A stretch of 5,486 nt of DNA from NCBI GenBank assembly GCA_016284115.1, contig JAEEOD010000245.1:1-5486 (forward strand), written 5' to 3'. Within the stretch, counting starts at the first letter, position 1. Each line of letters opens with the position of its first letter. Source of the DNA: Bacteroidaceae bacterium. GTDB taxonomy: Bacteria; Bacteroidota; Bacteroidia; Bacteroidales; Bacteroidaceae. Under the pieces are notes generated by a model that worked only from the letters and a program-made list of their open reading frames with translations, was not told where the DNA came from and made no database searches. The position numbers and the translations under genes are program-made. Shown here piece after piece: positions 1 through 5,486 of the stretch.

Positions 1-28
1 TTTATAGAAATTTTTGAGTAGAAAGCAG

Positions 29-36
29 TATCTTTG
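29..36 (+). promoter_or_regulatory. Candidate -7 promoter element for glyS
   Basis: The octamer TATCTTTG matches exactly the TAnnTTTG -7 consensus used by the primary sigma factor of Bacteroides and relatives. It would place the transcription start near position 41-45, giving a 5' leader of about 30 bases before the glyS ATG at 74. The upstream -33 TTTG element is not well placed: a TTTG at 13-16 leaves only 12 bases of spacing where about 19-21 is usual, and the window edge cuts off further search. No Shine-Dalgarno sequence lies between the element and the start, which is normal for this phylum. The call rests on one motif and its position. Confidence 0.5.
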
Positions 37-73
37 TGCCAATTTTATGAATAATGTGTAAAATTTGATAGAT

Positions 74-1615
74 ATGGCACAAGAAGATGTTTTCAAAAAG
101 ATTGTTGCACATTGCAAGGAATACGGCTTTGTTTTTCCAAGCAGTGATATTTATGACGGACTGGCTGCTGTATATGACTATGGCCAGAACGGTGTAGAAT
201 TGAAAAACAACATTAAACAATATTGGTGGCAGAGCATGGTACTGTTGCACGACAATATCGTGGGTATCGACTCAGCTATCTTTATGCATCCCACTATATG
301 GAAAGCCAGCGGACACGTTGACGCATTTAACGACCCATTAATTGACAATCGTGACTCTAAGAAGCGTTATCGTGCCGATGTGTTGATTGAGGACGAGATT
401 GCCAAGTATGACGATAAGATTGAAAAGGAAGTTGCTAAGGCTGCCAAGCGTTTCAAGGAAAACTTCGATGAGGCTAAGTATCGTGCCACCAGTCCTAAGG
501 TGCTGGAATTGCAGGAGAAGCGTGATGCTTTGCATACTCGCTATAGCGCTGCCATGAATGCGATGGATCTGAACGAGTTGCGTCAGATTATTCTCGACGA
601 AGAGATTGTTTGCCCTATCAGCGGTACCAGAAACTGGACAGAGGTTCGTCAGTTTAACCTGATGTTCTCTACTGAGATGGGTTCTACGGCTGATGGCGCC
701 ATGAAAGTATATCTTCGTCCTGAAACGGCTCAGGGTATTTTTGTGAACTACTTGAACGTACAGAAGACTGGCCGTATGAAGGTGCCTTTCGGTATTGCAC
801 AGATTGGTAAGGCTTTCCGTAACGAAATTGTGGCTCGTCAGTTCATCTTCCGCATGAGAGAGTTTGAGCAGATGGAGATGCAATTCTTCGTTCGTCCTGG
901 CACTGAGATGGAATGGTTCAGCAAGTGGAAGGAAACCCGTATGAAGTGGCATCAGGCATTGGGCTTCGGTGCTGATCACTATCGTTTCCACGATCACGAG
1001 AAACTGGCTCACTATGCTAACGCCGCTACTGATGTAGAGTTCCTGATGCCATTCGGCTTCAAGGAGGTAGAGGGCATCCATAGTCGTACTAACTTCGACT
1101 TGAGTCAGCACGAGAAGTATTCTGGCAAGAGTATCAAGTATTTTGATCCAGAGACCAACGAGAGTTATACTCCGTATGTGATTGAGACCAGTATCGGCGT
1201 TGACCGTATGTTCCTGAGCGTGATGAGCGCTGCTTATACTGAGGAGCAGTTGGAGAATGGTGAGACACGTGTGGTGCTGAAGTTGCCTGCAGCATTGGCT
1301 CCTGTTAAGCTGGCTGTGTTGCCTTTGGTAAAGAAGGATGGTCTGCCAGAGAAGGCTCGCGAGATTGTGAACGACCTAAAGTTCCACTTCAATACCATCT
1401 ATGATGAGAAAGATAGTATTGGTAAGCGCTACCGCCGTCAGGATGCAGTGGGTACGCCTTATTGCGTAACCGTTGACCATGATACGTTGAACGATAATTG
1501 CGTGACTTTGCGTAACCGTGATACCATGCAGCAGGAGCGAGTTGCCATCAGCGACCTGAATGGCATCATCGCCGACCGTGTAAGCATTACTAGTTTGTTG
1601 AAGAAATTGCAATAA
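74..1615 (+). CDS. glyS: Glycyl-tRNA synthetase, single-chain dimeric (alpha2) class II type
   Basis: This cytoplasmic enzyme charges tRNA-Gly with glycine using ATP. The 513-residue protein has the full architecture of the alpha2 family, not the alpha2beta2 type of E. coli. The N-terminal catalytic core opens with the YDYGQNGVELKNNI segment around residue 34 and WKASGH at 76-81. It continues with LRPETAQGIF at 214-223, class II motif 2 at about 244-272 (FRNEI, then FRMREFEQMEMQFF) and motif 3 with GVDR at 375-378. A C-terminal anticodon-binding domain follows from about residue 405 to 495. The ATG at 74 is preferred to an in-frame TTG at 65, because the protein then begins MAQEDVF with the first helix intact and the TTG offers no better initiation context. 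A possible zinc-site cysteine, C180 in CPISG, lacks a second cysteine. The FKBP lipoprotein gene begins 4 bases after the stop, so the two are probably co-transcribed. The gene is also called glyQS for this type. Confidence 0.97.
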   Translation: MAQEDVFKKIVAHCKEYGFVFPSSDIYDGLAAVYDYGQNGVELKNNIKQYWWQSMVLLHDNIVGIDSAIFMHPTIWKASGHVDAFNDPLIDNRDSKKRYRADVLIEDEIAKYDDKIEKEVAKAAKRFKENFDEAKYRATSPKVLELQEKRDALHTRYSAAMNAMDLNELRQIILDEEIVCPISGTRNWTEVRQFNLMFSTEMGSTADGAMKVYLRPETAQGIFVNYLNVQKTGRMKVPFGIAQIGKAFRNEIVARQFIFRMREFEQMEMQFFVRPGTEMEWFSKWKETRMKWHQALGFGADHYRFHDHEKLAHYANAATDVEFLMPFGFKEVEGIHSRTNFDLSQHEKYSGKSIKYFDPETNESYTPYVIETSIGVDRMFLSVMSAAYTEEQLENGETRVVLKLPAALAPVKLAVLPLVKKDGLPEKAREIVNDLKFHFNTIYDEKDSIGKRYRRQDAVGTPYCVTVDHDTLNDNCVTLRNRDTMQQERVAISDLNGIIADRVSITSLLKKLQ

Positions 1616-1619
1616 CAAT

Positions 1620-2261
1620 ATGAGATTAGTAAAATTTCATAAAGCATTAAGCAGTTGGTTACTGTTATCTTTTATGATGGCAGTAGCAACTGTGGGGTGT
1701 AAGGAAGTGAAAGAGGCGGATGAGTATGACAATTGGAAAGAGCGCAACCAGCTCTTCGTTGATTCCATCAGCAATCTGGCTTCAGGCAGGATAGTGGCTT
1801 CGGAAGCTGAAGCTGATGCTATGCAGGTGGGTACTTATTATGCTATCGAGACCAGTGCCAGCACTAATCATCAGTTACAATATATATATGTAAAGAAACT
1901 GTTGGCTAATACTGTTGGTAAACGTGCCTACTATACTGACAAGGCTTCGGTGTTCTACTATGGTACCAATATAAATGGTTCTCGTTTCGATGGCAATTTT
2001 GAGGGCTATAACTGTATAGATAGAAGTACGCTCGATGGCAATGCAAATTTGCCGACGCAGTTTAATACACCTTCGACTTTCGCCGTCAATGGCAGTCTTG
2101 TTGCAGGCTGGAAGACCGCCTTGCAGTATATGCGTGAAGGGGAACGATGGATGGTGTATGTACCTTATCAGAGTGCTTATGGCAAGAAAGGCAGTGGTTC
2201 TATCTTAGGCTATACGATGTTATGCTTTGACATGATAGTCAATGAGGTGCTTAGGAAATGA
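1620..2261 (+). CDS. FKBP-type peptidyl-prolyl cis-trans isomerase, predicted lipoprotein
   Basis: This is a 213-residue predicted envelope lipoprotein with an FKBP-like prolyl isomerase domain, which would catalyse cis-trans isomerisation of X-Pro bonds to help proteins fold. Residues 1-26 form a signal peptide (basic start, hydrophobic stretch 13-26) ending in a lipobox-like TVGC with Cys27 as the lipidation site. T at -3 is a loose match to the usual Leu, but this is tolerated in Bacteroidota. The region after Cys27 is rich in Glu, Asp and Lys, which may favour surface display (inference). The FKBP core spans about 105-208. It includes VFYYG at 111-115, RFDGNF at 122-127 (Asp124 matches the pocket Asp of FKBP12), FAVNG then VAGW at 154-164 (the pocket-floor Trp164), Y187 in SAYG, and a final strand with F203. 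The fold and most pocket aromatics are recognisable, so activity is plausible but untested. It lies 4 bases after glyS and ends before the shared terminator. Confidence 0.85.
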   Translation: MRLVKFHKALSSWLLLSFMMAVATVGCKEVKEADEYDNWKERNQLFVDSISNLASGRIVASEAEADAMQVGTYYAIETSASTNHQLQYIYVKKLLANTVGKRAYYTDKASVFYYGTNINGSRFDGNFEGYNCIDRSTLDGNANLPTQFNTPSTFAVNGSLVAGWKTALQYMREGERWMVYVPYQSAYGKKGSGSILGYTMLCFDMIVNEVLRK

Positions 2262-2284
2262 TCAATTATTGCATATATCCTAAT

Positions 2285-2317
2285 AATAAAGCCGGCCTAT
2301 ATGAGGTCGGCTTTATT
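2285..2317. terminator. Bidirectional intrinsic terminator between convergent operons
   Basis: A 14-base-pair hairpin is visible, with arms 2285-2298 (AATAAAGCCGGCCT) and 2304-2317 (AGGTCGGCTTTATT), a 5-base loop, and one G-U wobble at 2295/2307. The inner 8 pairs are mostly G-C and the outer pairs are A-T, so the transcript from either strand ends in a U-rich run (CTTTATT on +, CTTTATTATTA on -). It lies 23 bases after the stop of the FKBP gene and 24 bases after the stop of lpxA on the other strand. It can therefore end both units and prevent read-through into opposing genes. Confidence 0.88.
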
Positions 2318-2341
2318 GTATGTTGACGTTTATAAAACGCT

Positions 2342-3112
2342 TTACACAATCAATTTTGACTGGGTGATGAAGTTGATGATATTATTTATCTCTGGACTGC
2401 TTTCAATCTCGTTCTTGATACGGATGGCCGCATCTTGTGGACTGATATTGGCATGATAGAGAATGAGGTATGCATTCATCACGTGACGCAACGTCTTGTC
2501 ATCCATTGGTTGGAAGGTGTTCTTCTGTAGAATGACAGAGTTTACGCCATGGTAAGCAGCAGGATTGCCTTTAACCATGATATAAGGAGGTACATCCTTA
2601 CGCAAACGGGTGCCTGAGAGGATGAGCGTCCAAGTACCAATGTGTACATCCTCGTAGAGGATAACGGCATTGCTCAGCACATTGTAGCTCTCAATAACAC
2701 AGTTACCGCCAATGATGGTCTTCAAACCTACCATAACAAAGTCTTTCAACTGAGCACCATGGCAGATGTGAACCCCATCCATCAAGTGACAGTTGCTGCC
2801 AATGCGGGTAGCATGTCCTGCGTGGGTAGCACGAGCAATAACCACATTCTCACGGATATCGTTATCATCGCCAATGATAACCTCAGACTTATCGCCCTTG
2901 TATTTCAGGTCCTGAGGCTCAGTACCTATCACAGCACCATGATGAACCTTATTGCGGTTGCCTAAGCGGGTGCCATCCAATAATGTTGCGTGAGCATAGA
3001 TGTAGCAATCGTCGCCAATTACTACATCGTCAGCTATGTAAGCGAAAGGCTCAACGGTAACGTTCTTGCCCAGTTTCGCACCTTTTCCTATATATGCTAA
3101 TTCACTAATCAT
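2342..3112 (-). CDS. lpxA: LpxA-type acyl-[ACP]-UDP-N-acetylglucosamine O-acyltransferase
   Basis: LpxA transfers a 3-hydroxyacyl chain from acyl carrier protein to the 3-OH of UDP-GlcNAc, the first step of lipid A synthesis in the cytoplasm, working as a homotrimer. The 256-residue protein (E. coli: 262) is a left-handed beta helix of hexapeptide repeats over about residues 2-175, such as LGKNVTV and VIGDDCYI. The family signature QDLKYKGD lies at 67-74. The catalytic His is His118, equivalent to E. coli His125, in HICHG, with His115 three residues before it. DVPPY then GNPAAYHGVN occupies 173-191, and a helical C-terminal domain follows from about 200 to 256 (NAYLILYHA, then INFITQS). An ungapped comparison with E. 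coli from His118 through Asn191 shows changed acyl-pocket positions (see findings). The start ATG lies 17 bases after the outer-membrane efflux gene, with no Shine-Dalgarno, so it is probably the last gene of that operon. lpxC, fabZ and lpxD are not adjacent. It may be the only copy or a second paralog, which cannot be decided here. Confidence 0.92.
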   Translation of the reverse strand: MISELAYIGKGAKLGKNVTVEPFAYIADDVVIGDDCYIYAHATLLDGTRLGNRNKVHHGAVIGTEPQDLKYKGDKSEVIIGDDNDIRENVVIARATHAGHATRIGSNCHLMDGVHICHGAQLKDFVMVGLKTIIGGNCVIESYNVLSNAVILYEDVHIGTWTLILSGTRLRKDVPPYIMVKGNPAAYHGVNSVILQKNTFQPMDDKTLRHVMNAYLILYHANISPQDAAIRIKNEIESSPEINNIINFITQSKLIV

Positions 3113-3129
3113 ACTATTACTATTTAAGG

Positions 3130-4512
3130 TTATTCTTTACCACCACCTAAAGCTGCGTAGAGGTTGATGACAGCCTGCATGCGCTCGTAGGTATCAGTTA
3201 CTTCAGAAAGCTGTGAACTGAGATATGCCTGTTGAGCACTCAGCACCTCCAGATAAGAAGAATTGCCCAACTGGAACAAGTCGGCCGTATCTTCAGAAGC
3301 CTTCTTGGCAGAAGCCACCTGTATCTTGCGGGACTCTGATTTCTCGGTATTCATCTGATACTGGTAGAGTGCGTTGCTCACCTCGTTTCCTGCCTTCAGT
3401 AAAGCAGTTTGGAATGTCAGTTTTGCTTTCTCTTCATTGGCTTTAGCTGCTTTCAGGTTTGCAATCAGTTTGCCCCTCGCAAACAGCGGTTGGGTGATGC
3501 CTGCCATGAGGGTGGTCATGAACTTACCAGGGTTGACAACCTGACCTAAGTTGTTGGTCCATGCTTCCTGACCAGTAATAGTAAGTTGGGGGAAGAAAGC
3601 TGCACGGGCACTATTGGTATCGTAGTAGCAAGCTGCCAATGACATTTCAGCTGCTTTCACGTCAGGACGGTTGGCAAGCATTTGTACAGGCACGCCTGTC
3701 AGAAAACTAGTAGGCAACTGCTGCTCATCTAAAGTAGTACGAGGGATTTGCTGACCAGACACATTCAGAATTAGGCACAAAGAATTCTCCATTTCACGGA
3801 TGCTTTGTTTGATGCCTGACAAAGAAGCTACCACTTGTGCATAGCCAGTACGGCTCTGCTCAACAGCAGCGCTAGTGGTCAAGCCAGCTTCTTGCATCGC
3901 CTCCATCGTCTCTACAGTGCGTCCTATTAGACCTACGGTCTCTTCACTAATCTGATACTGACGGTCAAGCATCAGCAAGGTATAATACAAATTAGCTACG
4001 GCAGCGATGATGTTGGTCTGCACGGCTTGCTGGTAATACTGTGCTTGCTGATAAGAAACCTTTGCCTTGCGGTTAGGGTTCAGCAACTGGCCAAAAAGGT
4101 CAATCTGCCAAGAGGCAGCCACAGGTACGGAGTAGGTCCACACGTCATTGCCCATCGCATGGTTGAAGGTACCTTGCGGCGTAAGTGTCAAACTGGGCAG
4201 GTAAGATAAGCGAGCAGCTGTCAGATTTGCCTGAGCCTGCTCAACTGTCAATTGTGCGCTACGTATATCAGCGTTGTTTTCCAGTGCTTGTTCGATGAGT
4301 GCTTGCAACTGACTATCGGTGAACACTTCACGCCAAGCCAAGTCGCCAAATGTCTGACCTGCTTCAGCAATTAATGTGTCGGTGTCCGATAGAGGGTCGC
4401 GATACAAGCCCTCTGTCACCAGGTCTTCTGGCCTTTCATAAGCTTTGTAGATGCGGCAACTACTCATCATAGTTACCAAACCTATCATACATATAATAAT
4501 ACTTTTCTTCAT
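3130..4512 (-). CDS. Outer-membrane factor lipoprotein of an RND efflux system (OprM/NodT/TolC family)
   Basis: This is the outer-membrane channel of a tripartite drug-efflux system. As a trimer it forms a beta-barrel pore plus a long periplasmic alpha-helical tunnel that docks with the RND pump and its membrane-fusion partner. The 460-residue length is typical of the family. Residues 1-18 are a signal peptide ending in a lipobox MSSC with Cys19 as the acylation site. Two outer-membrane-efflux repeats follow, at about 60-250 and 275-455. Hallmarks are WREVFTDSQLQALIEQALENN at 60-80, LPSLTL with aromatic strand residues near 105-140, ASWQIDLFGQ at 133-142, NRPDVKAAEMSLA at 281-293, FFPQLTITG at 306-314 and the terminal LYAALGGG at 451-458. 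Long coiled helices between these segments build the tunnel. The start lies 9 bases after the pump stop codon, and lpxA follows 17 bases beyond the stop, consistent with one operon read leftward. The substrate range cannot be inferred. Names such as oprM or cusC would be guesses. Confidence 0.94.
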   Translation of the reverse strand: MKKSIIICMIGLVTMMSSCRIYKAYERPEDLVTEGLYRDPLSDTDTLIAEAGQTFGDLAWREVFTDSQLQALIEQALENNADIRSAQLTVEQAQANLTAARLSYLPSLTLTPQGTFNHAMGNDVWTYSVPVAASWQIDLFGQLLNPNRKAKVSYQQAQYYQQAVQTNIIAAVANLYYTLLMLDRQYQISEETVGLIGRTVETMEAMQEAGLTTSAAVEQSRTGYAQVVASLSGIKQSIREMENSLCLILNVSGQQIPRTTLDEQQLPTSFLTGVPVQMLANRPDVKAAEMSLAACYYDTNSARAAFFPQLTITGQEAWTNNLGQVVNPGKFMTTLMAGITQPLFARGKLIANLKAAKANEEKAKLTFQTALLKAGNEVSNALYQYQMNTEKSESRKIQVASAKKASEDTADLFQLGNSSYLEVLSAQQAYLSSQLSEVTDTYERMQAVINLYAALGGGKE

Positions 4513-4521
4513 AGATAGCCC

Positions 4522-5486
4522 TTATTTAGTATATTGTGCAATTTCAGGAGTAGCGTCAGAATTGTCGATATCCGACCACTCAATTGGTTTCACTTTCTCC
4601 TGCAAGTGCTGGAATACAACGAACAACATCGGCACAAAGAAAATCTGCAGAATCATACCGATCAACATACCGCCTACAGCTGCGGCACCTAAAGTGCGGT
4701 TGCCATGAGCACCTACGCCAAAAGCAAACATCAAAGGTAATAGACCCACAATCATGGCAAGTGAGGTCATCAAGATAGGACGCAAACGGGCTGCGGCACC
4801 TAAGATGGCTGCCTTTGTCAAGCTCATTCCCTGCTTACGACGGTCAAGCGCAAACTCGACAATCAGGATAGCGTTCTTTGCCAACAGACCCATCAACATA
4901 ATCAATGCGATTTGCATGTATATATCGTTAGACATTGAGCCCATAATCATCTGCAAGATAGAAAATGAACCGATGGCACTCATGATGTTCACAAAGATGA
5001 AGCTGCCCATCAAACCGAATGGCACAGAAAGCAATACGGCTAGTGGCAAGATATAACTCTCGTACTGTGCACTCAGCAACAGATATACGAACACGAAGCA
5101 AAGCAAGAAGATGATAGCAGTGGTACTGCCGCTGGTCTCAACTTCCTCACGTGCCAAACCACCTAACTCGTAACCGAAGCCTGGAGGTAAGGTCTCTGCC
5201 ACTTCGGCAATAGCGTTCAATGCTTGACCAGAAGTGTAGCCTGCAGCAGGAGAAACCATAACAGTCATAGCTGTGTACATGTTGAAGCGGTTGATTACGT
5301 CTGGGCCATATACTTTCTTCATGCTGAAGAATTGGCTGATAGGAGCCATTTCGCCAGCATTGTTCTTGACCTTAATGTTTTTTAAAGTCTCCAAATCTTT
5401 TGTTGCCTCGGGATCTGCTTGCACCATTACACGGTACATACGACCGAATCGGTTGAAGTTGGAAGCGTACAGACCACCATAGTAAC
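4522..5486 (-). CDS. RND efflux pump inner-membrane transporter, HAE1 (AcrB-like) family, C-terminal fragment
   Basis: This is the C-terminal third of a proton-driven inner-membrane exporter that moves drugs or other amphiphiles from the inner membrane and periplasm into the outer-membrane channel. The gene continues beyond the right edge: 320 complete codons are visible of a protein that usually has over 1000. The readable frame extends past the Met at 5437-5439 to residues YYGGLYASNFNRFGR, which fit AcrB's GYVNDFNWQGR region, so that Met is internal. The end of the second periplasmic domain covers fragment residues 1-120. Transmembrane helices follow at about 121-138 (TM8), 146-168 (TM9), 186-208 (TM10), 235-255 (TM11) and 265-290 (TM12). 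TM10 has AKNAILIVEFA with Lys203 (AcrB Lys940), and TM11 starts ARLRPILMTS with Arg233 and Thr240 (AcrB Arg971, Thr978), so the visible proton-relay residues are intact. The TM9-TM10 loop is about 14 residues longer than in AcrB. A short acidic cytoplasmic tail ends the protein. The downstream outer-membrane gene starts 9 bases after the stop. Confidence 0.95.
   Translation of the reverse strand, partial: YYGGLYASNFNRFGRMYRVMVQADPEATKDLETLKNIKVKNNAGEMAPISQFFSMKKVYGPDVINRFNMYTAMTVMVSPAAGYTSGQALNAIAEVAETLPPGFGYELGGLAREEVETSGSTTAIIFLLCFVFVYLLLSAQYESYILPLAVLLSVPFGLMGSFIFVNIMSAIGSFSILQMIMGSMSNDIYMQIALIMLMGLLAKNAILIVEFALDRRKQGMSLTKAAILGAAARLRPILMTSLAMIVGLLPLMFAFGVGAHGNRTLGAAAVGGMLIGMILQIFFVPMLFVVFQHLQEKVKPIEWSDIDNSDATPEIAQYTK

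Noticed and set aside
65..73. Alternative TTG start for glyS three codons upstream
   Set aside because: The ATG at 74 gives a normal N-terminus and TTG is a weak start with no ribosome-binding sequence in support.
2..250. Open frame of 82 codons on the - strand overlapping the glyS start and promoter
   Set aside because: It covers the N-terminal codons of glyS in antisense and the upstream AT-rich region; no family resemblance or start context supports it.
338..1111. Long open frame of 257 codons on the - strand inside glyS
   Set aside because: It lies fully antisense to a strongly conserved gene, has no recognisable domain, and is explained by codon bias of the sense strand.
2327..2339. 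Small inverted repeat CGTTT-ATA-AAACG just before the lpxA stop
   Set aside because: Five pairs with a three-base loop in AT-rich DNA is expected by chance, and the hairpin at 2285-2317 already explains termination.
2642..2965. Open frame of 107 codons on the + strand inside lpxA
   Set aside because: It is antisense to the clear hexapeptide-repeat protein and its sequence resembles no known family.
4754..5056. Open frame of 100 codons on the + strand inside the pump gene
   Set aside because: It is antisense to the conserved TM9-TM11 region and has no family resemblance.
5437..5439. Met codon as the start of a short standalone membrane protein of 305 residues
   Set aside because: The frame continues upstream to the window edge with residues that match AcrB, so the Met is internal to a truncated pump gene.

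Overview
The window looks like a chromosomal segment of a member of the Bacteroidota, most likely Bacteroidales and plausibly Prevotella-like. The signs are a single-chain dimeric-type glycyl-tRNA synthetase, a TAnnTTTG promoter element in front of it, no Shine-Dalgarno sequence before any of the starts, lipoprotein outer-membrane components, and an LpxA of the Bacteroidales style. The genus is inferred from the character of the proteins and was not tested by a search.

The layout is two convergent transcription units. On the + strand, glyS (74-1615) is followed after 4 bases by a small FKBP-type peptidyl-prolyl isomerase lipoprotein (1620-2261). On the - strand, reading from the right edge, come the C-terminal third of an RND (AcrB-like) multidrug pump (4522 to beyond 5486), an OprM/TolC-like outer-membrane lipoprotein (3130-4512) and an lpxA gene (2342-3112). 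They are separated by 9 and 17 bases. The two units meet at a strong hairpin (2285-2317) that can act as a terminator in both directions.

The + strand unit joins a cytoplasmic translation enzyme with a predicted envelope folding factor. The - strand unit is an efflux operon: the membrane-fusion (AcrA-like) gene and the rest of the pump presumably lie beyond the right edge, and the pump and outer-membrane channel would form a tripartite exporter. The lpxA gene catalyses, or resembles enzymes that catalyse, the first step of lipid A synthesis. Its position at the end of an efflux operon, with no lpxC/fabZ/lpxD beside it, is the least routine feature here. Several residues that set acyl-chain length in E. 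coli LpxA are changed, although the catalytic histidine is present.

Coding density is very high and no gap exceeds about 80 bases. I see no mobile elements, RNA genes, CRISPR arrays or signs of recent transfer. The region is mostly ordinary core and efflux content, and I found no convincing undescribed system. The findings are modest leads.
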